Assembly: GCF_001435935.1 (NCBI RefSeq)
Contig: NZ_AZGM01000020.1
Span: 1 to 46,947, forward strand
Source of the DNA: Limosilactobacillus panis DSM 6035
GTDB taxonomy: Bacteria; Bacillota; Bacilli; Lactobacillales; Lactobacillaceae
DNA length: 46,947 nucleotides
Direction of reading: 5' to 3'
Every line of letters begins with the position of its first letter. Positions within the stretch are counted from its first letter, which is position 1. Below are positions 38,083 through 46,900 of the stretch, one piece after another. The translations under genes and the position numbers were made by a program. The notes beneath the pieces are model-generated. The model saw nothing but the letters and a program-made list of their open reading frames with translations. It had not been told where the DNA came from and ran no database searches.

Positions 38083-38859
38083 ATGAATACAATGAATATC
38101 CTAATAATAATTGCGGTTGTCGTCGTAATTATTTTATTGTTTGAGTTCCTACGGCAAGTTCATAACATCCGCAACGGGCGGAATAACGTTAGTAGCGGAA
38201 GAGTATTTTTGAACCGGTTCTTAGTTCTGGTCCTGTTAGTAAGCCTGGTTGGCATGGGGGTCTCTGCATATGCGGACCACCACCAAGCGAAAACAGAAGA
38301 GGCAACTCCTGCTCCAGCAAAGACGGTTTCTAGTTCTACTCAGGATGACCAGATTATGCTTGACTTTAACAATAAGGTTAGTCTCAACGATAACAATGAA
38401 GTCAAGGTCAAGATTAAGGTTTCACCAGACACCAAAGTTGTTATTCGGGGAAAGCGGACCGACACCAAGTACGCTGAGTTCAAATCTTCAAAGAGTGACG
38501 GCACCTTTACGAAGACCGTTACCCTTGATTACTCCGGTGATTACAAGGTCATTGCGACCCGCGGAGACAAGAAGGTTGTCAAGCACTTGACTGTCGAGGA
38601 CAGCGACTCGGACAGCTCATCGTCATCTTCTTCTGAGTCATCATCGTCTTCTTCCGGCTCCGCAAGCAGCCACAGTTCTTCGACCAGCTCAACGAGCAGC
38701 CATAGTAGTAATAACAATAGCAGCTCCACCAATAACTCGACTGGCTCGTCAAACAGTTCGAACCGGGCACAAAGCAGTAATGCGGGGGGAAACTATTACC
38801 GGCCAAGCGCACCTGCACAGCAGCCAAACTACTCAGTTAACACTACCGTTGGCGAGTAA
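38083..38859 (+). CDS. Membrane protein with Ser/Asn-rich extracellular tail
   Basis: Unrecognised protein of 258 aa. Two N-terminal hydrophobic segments are seen (about 4-22 and 45-65) and enclose a short basic loop. A roughly 85-residue domain rich in beta strands follows (NNEVKVKIKVSPDTKVVIRG, then TLDYSGDYKVIATRG), resembling an Ig- or FnIII-like fold. Residues about 170-230 are almost only Ser, Asn and Thr, a likely O-glycosylated stalk. The end is Tyr- and Pro-containing (NYYRPSAPAQQPNYS). There is no LPxTG. The ribosome binding site is weak, and a second start three codons in is possible. Probably surface-exposed. Confidence 0.75.
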   Translation: MNTMNILIIIAVVVVIILLFEFLRQVHNIRNGRNNVSSGRVFLNRFLVLVLLVSLVGMGVSAYADHHQAKTEEATPAPAKTVSSSTQDDQIMLDFNNKVSLNDNNEVKVKIKVSPDTKVVIRGKRTDTKYAEFKSSKSDGTFTKTVTLDYSGDYKVIATRGDKKVVKHLTVEDSDSDSSSSSSSESSSSSSGSASSHSSSTSSTSSHSSNNNSSSTNNSTGSSNSSNRAQSSNAGGNYYRPSAPAQQPNYSVNTTVGE

Positions 38860-38872
38860 GCTTAAATAATAA

Positions 38873-38905
38873 AAGTCACCTATCAGCTAATAGGTGGCTT
38901 TTTTG
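38873..38905 (+). terminator. Terminator after the Ser-rich protein gene
   Basis: AAGTCACCTAT (38873-38883) pairs with ATAGGTGGCTT (38890-38900, one G-U), followed by TTTT. Confidence 0.85.
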
Positions 38906-39155
38906 TATGAATAAAAAGAGGCCGACATCAAAGAGGGATGATGTCGACCAGGTAAGATAGGGAAGTCTCACACTAAGTAACACTCAAATGGTTTCTAGGA
39001 AAGAGCATTATTTAGATTCTGGGGGAGTTAAGTAGTAAATCCATAAACTACCTAACACACTTATTATATGATTATTAAAATAAAAGTCAATTATTTAACT
39101 AAATAATATCGAACCCTTTTAGAAACCTTAAATATGGCGTTTTCTCAATAAACTA
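38906..39155. other. AT-rich intergenic stretch with one hairpin
   Basis: No gene is seen. A 9-bp hairpin, CCGACATCA / TGATGTCG(A), lies at about 38922-38948 without a following T-run, so it is not a clear terminator. The rest is AT-rich with no recognisable feature up to the promoter at 39156. Confidence 0.35.
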
Positions 39156-39183
39156 TTGATAAATAAATTGTGGATAGTATCTT
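39156..39183 (+). promoter_or_regulatory. Promoter of PLD-ATPase copy B
   Basis: TTGATA (39156-39161) and TATCTT (39178-39183) are 16 bases apart, about 60 bases before the start codon. Confidence 0.5.
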
Positions 39184-39246
39184 ACATTCGCTAATCATTT
39201 TGCAATCTAGTAGAATAAGAGGGGAATACGAATGGGAGGATCCACG

Positions 39247-41466
39247 ATGCTGACAATATACGATCTCAATAAGCAGCAGATGCTTAATCAACCTGACTTC
39301 TTTTCACTGCTGGATGGTTACGATTACTTTGAAGGGGTTTCTTTCGTAAGTGGTTTTAAGATTATTGATCAGGAGCTGTTGTCCCGGTTTAGACAAGTTA
39401 ACCTAATCTTGGGTCTGGAAGATCAGCAGACCAGTCAAGCGATGAACCAATTCTTTAATATTAGCCAACGGGCAAAGGCGTTAGCAAGCACTAGTGATAA
39501 TTTTATTAGCCGTCTGGCAGACCAAACCCTCCACTTAAAGTTTACCAAGGGGCCGCTTTTTCACAGCAAGTACTTCATCCTTCGTTCGGGTGATTATTTT
39601 CGCTTATTTAACGGTTCAATGAATTTAACCAAGCGGGCAACGAGTTCTAACCACGAGTTAATGTGGATGTATACCGGGACAACTGACGATCCATTATATC
39701 AAGCTCACCATCAGCTATTTCTAAAGAATTTCAATGAGGATAGTGCTGAGTACCTTGACCGCAAGATTATCGACCAGCTCAAGAATAAGAGCCGCCAAGA
39801 AATCGGTGAATTATTGACAACCGATGTCTTAAACGCGGTTGAAAGCAACGAAGTCAAATTTTCTCCCGAAGACGTGCGCAAGGTTGTTGCCAAAAGGGCT
39901 GTTACCGACGATTCCTACGAATTGCTTCCTCAGGCCGCAACGGAGATCGTCAAAGCCATTTACACGCCGAAGGGGAACAAACGCCGGACGCCACAGCAAA
40001 CCCAGGAGAAAGTCAAGAAAATCGTTTACCAGTCCTTCAAGGATGATAAGCAGACCGCTGACGTTCCAGCAAGTTCCTTGTACCCCAAGCCAATGTGGTC
40101 ATACAGTGATAAGGGTGAGTTGATTGTCCAGGACCCGACAACTAATCACTTCTACCCCCTCCAGGCAGACATCAGCACTGTCAGCCGTGAGGACGTTGTA
40201 AACTTTATTCAGATTATCAAGAGTTTCCGCTATAACAAGGTCCGAGACGAAAGTCAACAGGCACTCTCTGCCTTTATGTATTTGATGACGGCACCGTTAA
40301 TTTGGAAGATCCGCCAAATTTACCGGGATTCTAACTTTGCTAAGAGTCCTGACCAGGTCCCCGTTTCGATGGTCCTAATTGGACGGGGAACGACGGGAAA
40401 AACTTTACTAGTTCGTGACTACTTTAAGCGTTTTATCGGCGATCACTCAGATAGTATCGAATACCTCCAAATTAATCAGGGAATTAGTTCCCATACTAAC
40501 CGGGCAGTCGACTTTCTCGGCCACTATCTGCAGTCGGGGCGGTTTGTTTCACCGATGATTATTGATGAATTAAATGATAACTTCCTCCACAGTAAGGTTT
40601 CCACTAACGCCATCAAACAGTGGTCCAACACAATCAAGGGCATCCACAATGTCAACATCTTTGCCATGAATCATAATGCCGGAAGCCGTAGCATTAATAA
40701 CCTTGAGGAAATTACCAAACGAGTTTACTACCTTTCTTTTGAAGCTGGGTGGCTGGAAATGGACCAGCAGAAGTACAACTTCGAGATTCTGGTTAATAAC
40801 ACGAACGACCACATTTACCGTTACGTCACCCATGAATTAAATGATCGGCTGAATAACCTTTCCGGGATCGACGAAAGTAACCTGGTAGATGACTATTTGA
40901 GCCAAACGAAGGCCATCGTAAAAAAACTGCTTGCTCATTTCAACCTAGAAGGCGAGCTCGCAGATATTATCGATGAGAACTATAACTACAAGGTTGACCG
41001 TAACCGAATCACCTGGAAGATGCTGATTAGAGATGATGGCTTCCAGCACATTGCTTTTACGTCAGGGGATGACCAACAGTTTACGGTCTCCAAGGCCATC
41101 TTCAATAATCTGAAGGGAAGTGCCTACGAAAATATTAACCAGACCCTCGATAACTACTTCAATATGTTTCCCCGGGAATTAGGAATTGCTATCTACCAGT
41201 ACGATAACGGGATGATTTTAAATATTGATAAGTTTGACCACTACATTGGCGAGCCCCTTATTCGTAACTACTACAACAAGGTTCATAAGAGTGAACGTCA
41301 AGATGACCAACTGGCGGAGATGCTTAAGCTCCAGAAAAAGCGCGATGAGCAAAACGCCCAGGTTATTCAGGATCAGACAAAAATCATGAATCAGATGATG
41401 AAACAGATGAAGGACCAACAAGATACCAAGAAGAAGGGGCTGTTCTCGCGGCTCTTCCGGAAATAA
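39247..41466 (+). CDS. PLD-like nuclease-P-loop ATPase fusion, copy B (intact PLD site)
   Basis: Protein of 739 aa, distant paralogue of copy A at 28257. I use the ATG at 39247 with GGGAGGA seven bases upstream; an ATG at 39232 precedes that site. The N-terminal domain (about 1-165) has the nuclease-type PLD motif: H106-S-K108, then G123-S-M-N126, and E137 in SNHELMWMY, the pattern of BfiI-like PLD nucleases. The linker (165-300) is charged. The ATPase domain has the shared YLMTAPLIWKIR, Walker A GRGTTGKT (379-386), Walker B PMIIDEL (436-442), sensor-like AMNHN (N475) and KRVYYL. A coiled coil (about 690-730) leads to the tail KKKGLFSRLFRK. It lies just before an unknown gene and sbcDC. Function unknown; nucleic-acid processing or defence is inference. 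Confidence 0.8.
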   Translation: MLTIYDLNKQQMLNQPDFFSLLDGYDYFEGVSFVSGFKIIDQELLSRFRQVNLILGLEDQQTSQAMNQFFNISQRAKALASTSDNFISRLADQTLHLKFTKGPLFHSKYFILRSGDYFRLFNGSMNLTKRATSSNHELMWMYTGTTDDPLYQAHHQLFLKNFNEDSAEYLDRKIIDQLKNKSRQEIGELLTTDVLNAVESNEVKFSPEDVRKVVAKRAVTDDSYELLPQAATEIVKAIYTPKGNKRRTPQQTQEKVKKIVYQSFKDDKQTADVPASSLYPKPMWSYSDKGELIVQDPTTNHFYPLQADISTVSREDVVNFIQIIKSFRYNKVRDESQQALSAFMYLMTAPLIWKIRQIYRDSNFAKSPDQVPVSMVLIGRGTTGKTLLVRDYFKRFIGDHSDSIEYLQINQGISSHTNRAVDFLGHYLQSGRFVSPMIIDELNDNFLHSKVSTNAIKQWSNTIKGIHNVNIFAMNHNAGSRSINNLEEITKRVYYLSFEAGWLEMDQQKYNFEILVNNTNDHIYRYVTHELNDRLNNLSGIDESNLVDDYLSQTKAIVKKLLAHFNLEGELADIIDENYNYKVDRNRITWKMLIRDDGFQHIAFTSGDDQQFTVSKAIFNNLKGSAYENINQTLDNYFNMFPRELGIAIYQYDNGMILNIDKFDHYIGEPLIRNYYNKVHKSERQDDQLAEMLKLQKKRDEQNAQVIQDQTKIMNQMMKQMKDQQDTKKKGLFSRLFRK

Positions 41467-41483
41467 ATTCAGTAAACCAAAAC

Positions 41484-41492
41484 TGATATAAT
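41484..41492 (+). promoter_or_regulatory. Extended -10 promoter before the unknown-sbcD-sbcC cluster
   Basis: TGATATAAT (TG-N-TATAAT) ends at 41492, 43 bases before the next ATG. The -35 region is weak (TAAATT at 41464). There is no clear terminator after copy B, so read-through is also possible. Confidence 0.5.
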
Positions 41493-41535
41493 CTTGGCAA
41501 TGTAACTTAACCGACTTTCAAAAGGAGTTATTATC

Positions 41536-42609
41536 ATGGCTGTCAACCTTGTTTATACCGCTAAGAGCGGTAATCGAACCTACTGGACCGCTAACAATAG
41601 TTTCTCGCGAAAAGACTTTGCCCGTCGGAAGTGGCCGGAGCAGTCAGCATTGGAACAAGACATCCCCAAGCTAATGGATAAGTTTCCAACGGCCTTTAGG
41701 AACCGCCGCCGCGAGCGATTAGCTGCCTTTGACCTTGAAAAAGGGACAATTACACCGTTAAGACTGAGGGGTGACGACCACCCACAGAAGGACAGTTCAC
41801 AGCAGATATACCCAATTTCGTTAGCGGATAATAAAGTTTTTGCAATCGCAATTGATAATGCTTCGTGCCGGTTCTTCTACAACAGCAGTGGCCGGGACGG
41901 ATCACTCGTCAGCACCCTCAACCAGACTGTTAAGCGGTGGAACGACCAGCGAAAGGCGGAGGTGACGGCCACTAATGTTCAGAATAATCAACGACTATGG
42001 AAAAAATACCCTGCCTTAGATCCCGCCCAACTAACGGTGATTGATTTGAGTACCGGACTCACCGTTTGGCCACGTGAAGTCAATCATGGGGCAAATCCAA
42101 AAGCAGCTGATTTTGATACCAAGCTGGTGCAGCACCTGGTGATGCGTCTCCATACGCAGCTCACTGAGCATTTTGATCCGGCGATAAATAATTTGCCAGT
42201 CAGTCGGCAACTACGTAGTGCCCCCTTACCCGTGGTCGATTTTACTAAATATAATGCGCAGAAGGTCTTTGATGCCTTATCATATCTTGCACTGGCACTA
42301 ACTCAGAAGGAGCAAGTTGACCATTTGTTGGCTCAATACGATGGAGATATTCTTCAAGACTATCTCCATACAGTGGAAATGGTTGATGTCAGTCAGTTGG
42401 ACACCGAAAAATTTGCGGAGCACTTGCATCAAGTCCGGTTAAAGCGCCGCCGGGTCAAAGACCTCGCGATTTTGCTAGGGGCACTCGCCGACAATTTTGA
42501 CCCCGAGAAGATTCTCAAGGCTTTGTGGGGGAACCCGTCACTAAAGAACCAGTACTATGTCCGCAATCAGGAGGTCGGGGATGACCTGTTAGAAATGATC
42601 CAGGATTAA
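41536..42609 (+). CDS. Unknown protein upstream of sbcD
   Basis: Soluble protein of 357 aa that I do not recognise. AAAAGGAG lies before the ATG. The N-terminal half is mixed alpha/beta, with basic patches (FSRKDFARRKWPEQ, FRNRRRERLAAFDLEKG). A related-looking pair of segments, AAFDLEKGTITPLRLRG and TVIDLSTGLTVWPREV, may reflect an internal duplication. The C-terminal third is helical and charged (HLHQVRLKRRRVKDLAILLG). No signal peptide, membrane segment, Walker motif or cysteine cluster is seen. The gap to sbcD is 21 bases, so the three genes form one operon and a DNA-linked role is plausible. Confidence 0.75.
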   Translation: MAVNLVYTAKSGNRTYWTANNSFSRKDFARRKWPEQSALEQDIPKLMDKFPTAFRNRRRERLAAFDLEKGTITPLRLRGDDHPQKDSSQQIYPISLADNKVFAIAIDNASCRFFYNSSGRDGSLVSTLNQTVKRWNDQRKAEVTATNVQNNQRLWKKYPALDPAQLTVIDLSTGLTVWPREVNHGANPKAADFDTKLVQHLVMRLHTQLTEHFDPAINNLPVSRQLRSAPLPVVDFTKYNAQKVFDALSYLALALTQKEQVDHLLAQYDGDILQDYLHTVEMVDVSQLDTEKFAEHLHQVRLKRRRVKDLAILLGALADNFDPEKILKALWGNPSLKNQYYVRNQEVGDDLLEMIQD

Positions 42610-42630
42610 CATGATTTTAGGAGGACTTTG

Positions 42631-43746
42631 ATGCGATTTTTACATACGGCAGATTGGCACATTGGTAAAACCCTCAACGGCTTTAGCTTACTGAATGACC
42701 AGCGTGAACTTTTCAAGCAAATTGAGCGCGTGGCAAAGGCAGAACGGGTTGATGCCATTGTCATTGCCGGAGACCTTTATGATTCGAGCATCCCCAACGA
42801 GACGGCCGTTCGCGTTTTAAACGGTATGCTTAAGCAGCTAAACCTCGTTGATAAATTTCCAGTCCTGGCCATCAGTGGGAACCATGATTCGGCCCCCCGC
42901 CTGAGTACCGGAGCCGACTGGTTTTCATTCCAGAACTTCTTCTTACAGACTAGCCTTGAAGGAGCCTTTAACCCGGTAGTCCTGGAAGATACCCAATTCT
43001 TCCTCCTCCCGTTCTTTGGTATCCAAACAGTTCGCAATTATTTCAACGATCCGAAGATTAAGAACGTTGACCTGGCAATGCAGCGAATCGTGGCTGAAAT
43101 GGAGAAGTCGTTTGTCCCAGATAAGAAGCACGTCCTAATTGCTCACTTTTTTGCAGCCGGGAGTAAAAGAACAGCGGATTCCGAAACATTAATTGAGGTT
43201 GGGGGACTTAGTCCGGTTTCTACAAAAACACTGGCACCATTTGATTACGTTGCCCTCGGCCACCTTCACAATAAAAACGCCCTCCATGATGAGCGAATCA
43301 AGTATAGCGGCTCACCGATGAAGTTTTCCGTCTCGGAGGCCAAGCAGGAGAAGGGGATGTGGTTAGTGGATACTGACCCCTTCCAGGTCAAGTGGATCCC
43401 CCTAAAGCCGGTCCACGATATCCACCTCCTGAAGGGTAGCTTTGCTGAACTAGCTAAGGATGCTGCACAGCAACCGACTGACGATTTCTATGACATTGAA
43501 CTGACTGACCAGGGAAGAATTCCCGATGTGCTAAACCGCTTGCGGGCTTATTATCCCAAGATAGTGGCCCTTCACCGGACTGCTTTCGCACAAATGACCC
43601 GTAACCAGGCTAACACCAAGCGGGCTCAAGCGGCGCCTTTAGACCTTTTGACCGACTTTTATAGCGAAACAACCGGGAACCAGTTATCACCTACCCAATT
43701 AAAGGTGGCCAAGTCAACACTTAGTGAAATTGAAGGGAGTAAGTAG
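42631..43746 (+). CDS. sbcD: Exonuclease subunit SbcD (Mre11 type)
   Basis: Nuclease subunit of the SbcCD complex, 371 aa, which cuts DNA hairpins and double-strand ends in an ATP- and Mn-dependent way. The start is the ATG at 42631 with AGGAGGAC upstream. Metallophosphoesterase motifs appear in order: LHTADWHIGKTLNG, IVIAGDLYDSSIPNE, AISGNHDS, IAHFFAAG (His) and FDYVALGHLHNK. The C-terminal cap region is present. The stop lies one base before the sbcC start. Confidence 0.96.
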   Translation: MRFLHTADWHIGKTLNGFSLLNDQRELFKQIERVAKAERVDAIVIAGDLYDSSIPNETAVRVLNGMLKQLNLVDKFPVLAISGNHDSAPRLSTGADWFSFQNFFLQTSLEGAFNPVVLEDTQFFLLPFFGIQTVRNYFNDPKIKNVDLAMQRIVAEMEKSFVPDKKHVLIAHFFAAGSKRTADSETLIEVGGLSPVSTKTLAPFDYVALGHLHNKNALHDERIKYSGSPMKFSVSEAKQEKGMWLVDTDPFQVKWIPLKPVHDIHLLKGSFAELAKDAAQQPTDDFYDIELTDQGRIPDVLNRLRAYYPKIVALHRTAFAQMTRNQANTKRAQAAPLDLLTDFYSETTGNQLSPTQLKVAKSTLSEIEGSK

Positions 43747-43747
43747 G

Positions 43748-46700
43748 ATGCGACCAGAGAAAATCATTCTTGACTACTTTGGGCCATATAAACATGAAGG
43801 AATTGACTTTACCCAGTTCTATGACCGTTCCCTTTTTCTGGTTGCGGGAAACACTGGAGCGGGGAAGACGACAATCTTTGATGCCATGTGCTACGCCCTT
43901 TTTGGTCAAACAACAAACGATCGTGACCGCTCCGCAACGGACCTGCGTTCCGACTTTGCTCCCGCCGATCAGGAAACTAAGGTATCGTTCACCTTTAACC
44001 ATCATGGAACACGTTATCGGATAACCCGGCGCCCCAAACAGGTCCTTCAGGGAAAGCGAGGGAAACTGATTCAGCATAATCAGGCCGTTAGCCTCATCTA
44101 CCCACTAGACTCTTCTGCACCCTACGAGCTAACTAAGGTGAAGGATGTTGATTCCTTTATCGTGGACCTTCTCAACATGACCAAGGACCAATTTAAGCAG
44201 ATTGTCCTCTTACCCCAAGGCAAGTTCCGCCAATTCTTGGACTCTAATAGTAATGATAAGGAAACGCTCTTGCGGGACCTCTTTGGGACCAGTCTATACG
44301 CTAAATGGTCTGAAAAGCTCAAGGACCAGCTCCGGGGCCAGAAAAGCAACTGGGAAAAGCAGCGAACACAAATCCAGTCGGCCAAGGAATCCCTTACCCA
44401 GGTCGATTCCCAGTTACCAAATAGTCAGTGGGGTACCGCTGCAGCAGAATATTCCGCATCGTTGGGCCAACAGCTCAGTAGTTTAAAAGCCAGCCAGCAG
44501 CAGCTACAAAAGAATGTTGATGGGTACAATGATCAATTACACAATGAGCAACAGCTCAAAAAGGCCTTCCAGGAGCTAGCGGAGGTCAAAAAGAAGGAGA
44601 AAGTCCTACTTGAACAACGGTCCAGCATTGAAGAGATTTCGCAACGGGTGAACGACCTCCAGTGGTTTCAAAAGCACCAGTTGCTCTATCACCAGTGGCA
44701 GTCTGACAAGAAACGTAGCGACCAGCTGGAAGCCAAAATAGGGGAGTTAAGTACAGAATTAGCCGATAAGCGAACTAAGCATGCGGCGATGACTGCGGAG
44801 CTGAATAAGCTTCAGGACCAAGAAGCAAAGATTAACGACTTGAAACGCCAACATGACCAGCTAAAAGAAGTTCTTCCGCTATTTCAAGACCTTGATGCGG
44901 CACGGTCAAAGGTGGCGACACTGACTAAAGAAGTTGCGGATAAGCGAAGGAAGGAAAAGGCTGTCCAGGTTAATGTAACCCATTTGACTAGTCAACAGGC
45001 GCAGCTTACTGACCAGTTGAAAATCAAGGACCACTTGACTGCAGAAGAGGTCAAGCTTGCCAAGAAACAAGCCGCATATCAACGCCTGCTTCAGGAAAGT
45101 CAAGAACTCAAATTGCTGGTCGATAAGCAACTAGCAATTCAGGAGCAGAACAAAAAACTGGCAGATAAACTCCAACGCCAAAAAGCCACTGCCGATAGTC
45201 AAAAGAACTATTACGAAGATCTTAACGACGCATATGCCCGCCAGCAAATTGCTGAATTAGCTACCCGCTTAAAACCGGGTAGCCCATGCCCAGTTTGTGG
45301 TTCGCTTGACCACCCCCAGCCAGCCCATTTCTCCCAAGATGGGCCCGTGGTTACCGAAGAGCAAGTCAAGCAGGCCCTTGCCGAGCTGCAAAGCTTGCGC
45401 ACCACTGTTGCCAAACTTAGTGAGCAACTGCGGCAGGGAGAACGGAACGCTAGTGATCTGGGTAAGCAGATCGATAAATCACGTGCGGTGGTTAGTGAGG
45501 ACCTGGGCGTTGACAGCCTCCCGAAAGACGACGGAGAGAAACTAATTACTAACTACGGCGAACAGCTTGCACAACAGGAGAAAGGCCTGCGAGACCAGCA
45601 GAAACTGGTTCACGACTGGCAAGACCAATTAAGCGCCGTCAATGATCAGCTAACAGGGCAACAAGATAAGCTCAGCCGGATCAAGGTGGCCATCACCCAA
45701 TTAAACCGGGATTTAGCGACGAGTCAAACCAGGCTGGACGAAAAGCAGGGGAGGTTGCCGGCTAATTTTACCGACAGTGCGGTCGCTAAAAATCAACTTA
45801 AAAAATGGCAACGAGAAATTGATAAGCATAAGGACCACCTATTAAGTTGCCAGAGTAAAGAACAGGATTTGGCCGAAGAGGTTGCCGTTGTCCGCAGCCA
45901 AATTAGTCAAGCAAAGGAAAATCAAGCAAGGCTGAAAGAAGAGCAGGGAAAAGCTCATACGGAACTTACCAACGCCCTAAATGATTACCGCCGTGACCTG
46001 TCCTGGTCTTTCCTTCAGGAAGCCGCGGAAGACTTAGACGAACTGGAACAGTATCAACAAAGGGTTCAAACGTACCAGGGTGCCTTGCACGACACACAAG
46101 TCCAGTATGACCGTCTCCAGGCCCAGATAAAGGGGAAAAAGCAGCCAGATATTGAGGAAACTAAAGCTTCCTTGTCGGCGGCCCAACAGCAGGCGGCGGC
46201 CATCCAAGAAAAAATTGGCCAAGTGCGGGGACAACAAAAACTAGCCCAGGAAATCACGGGTAGAGTGGCCCGGCTAATGAGTAATAATCAACAATTAGAT
46301 GAGCGTATCAGTGAATTACAAACACTTACCGACGTTATTGCGGGAAATACAATTACCCACATCAGTCTGGAGCGCTATGTCCTTCAATCTTATTTCCGGG
46401 ACGTCTTAATTGTGGCCAATTCGCAATTAGCCCAACTTACGAACGGACGGTACCAATTTGAGCTTGCTAACGAGAGTCATGGGGCCGGTGCAAAGTGGAC
46501 GGGCTTAGAGGTCAATATTTATGATGATAATGCCGGTAAAACGCGGAGTGCCCGGACATTATCGGGGGGTGAGAGCTTTATGGCTTCACTGGCCCTTTCT
46601 CTAGCCCTCTGCCAGATTATCCAAGAGCAGAGTGGGGGAATCAGCATTGATGCCTTCTTTATTGATGAAGGTTTCGGTTCTTTAGATCAGCAGGCACTGA

Positions 46701-46852
46701 TGGATGCCCTCCGCTCTTTACAGGCGCTTGGTGGCCACCGGATGATTGGAATCATCAGTCACGTCACTGAACTAGAAGACCAGATTCCTGACCAACTGAT
46801 CGTCACCGCGCACCAGGGAAGGAGCACGGTCAGCTACCGACATGATTTCTAA
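43748..46852 (+). CDS. sbcC: Exonuclease ATPase subunit SbcC (Rad50 type)
   Basis: SMC-like ATPase of 1034 aa. The ATG at 43748 uses GAAGGGAG in the end of sbcD. The N-terminal lobe has Walker A GNTGAGKTTIFDAM (about residues 37-50) and the Q-loop region QIVLLPQGKFRQFL. Two long coiled coils flank the zinc hook CPVCGSLDH near residue 515. The C-terminal lobe has the signature LSGGESFMASLALSLAL and Walker B AFFIDEGFGSLD, then the His switch in ISHVTEL. It partners SbcD in hairpin and DNA-end cleavage. Complete and normal. Confidence 0.96.
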   Translation: MRPEKIILDYFGPYKHEGIDFTQFYDRSLFLVAGNTGAGKTTIFDAMCYALFGQTTNDRDRSATDLRSDFAPADQETKVSFTFNHHGTRYRITRRPKQVLQGKRGKLIQHNQAVSLIYPLDSSAPYELTKVKDVDSFIVDLLNMTKDQFKQIVLLPQGKFRQFLDSNSNDKETLLRDLFGTSLYAKWSEKLKDQLRGQKSNWEKQRTQIQSAKESLTQVDSQLPNSQWGTAAAEYSASLGQQLSSLKASQQQLQKNVDGYNDQLHNEQQLKKAFQELAEVKKKEKVLLEQRSSIEEISQRVNDLQWFQKHQLLYHQWQSDKKRSDQLEAKIGELSTELADKRTKHAAMTAELNKLQDQEAKINDLKRQHDQLKEVLPLFQDLDAARSKVATLTKEVADKRRKEKAVQVNVTHLTSQQAQLTDQLKIKDHLTAEEVKLAKKQAAYQRLLQESQELKLLVDKQLAIQEQNKKLADKLQRQKATADSQKNYYEDLNDAYARQQIAELATRLKPGSPCPVCGSLDHPQPAHFSQDGPVVTEEQVKQALAELQSLRTTVAKLSEQLRQGERNASDLGKQIDKSRAVVSEDLGVDSLPKDDGEKLITNYGEQLAQQEKGLRDQQKLVHDWQDQLSAVNDQLTGQQDKLSRIKVAITQLNRDLATSQTRLDEKQGRLPANFTDSAVAKNQLKKWQREIDKHKDHLLSCQSKEQDLAEEVAVVRSQISQAKENQARLKEEQGKAHTELTNALNDYRRDLSWSFLQEAAEDLDELEQYQQRVQTYQGALHDTQVQYDRLQAQIKGKKQPDIEETKASLSAAQQQAAAIQEKIGQVRGQQKLAQEITGRVARLMSNNQQLDERISELQTLTDVIAGNTITHISLERYVLQSYFRDVLIVANSQLAQLTNGRYQFELANESHGAGAKWTGLEVNIYDDNAGKTRSARTLSGGESFMASLALSLALCQIIQEQSGGISIDAFFIDEGFGSLDQQALMDALRSLQALGGHRMIGIISHVTELEDQIPDQLIVTAHQGRSTVSYRHDF

Positions 46853-46857
46853 CGACA

Positions 46858-46896
46858 AAAAGCCACTGCAGTCAACAATTGATTGCAGTGGCTTTT
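46858..46896 (+). terminator. Terminator after sbcC
   Basis: An 18-bp stem (46858-46875 with 46879-46896, one G-U) with a CAA loop. The T-rich end of the stem is followed by GCTA and then the intron start. Confidence 0.9.
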
Positions 46897-46900
46897 GCTA

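Noticed and set aside
38922-38948. Hairpin CCGACATCA/TGATGTCG considered as a terminator
   Set aside because: No T-run follows, and the upstream gene already has a convincing terminator at 38873-38905.
28257-41466. The PLD-ATPases considered as part of a known defence system such as DISARM or BREX
   Set aside because: No methyltransferase, helicase or other known partner gene is nearby; flanking genes are housekeeping, so no named system can be supported.
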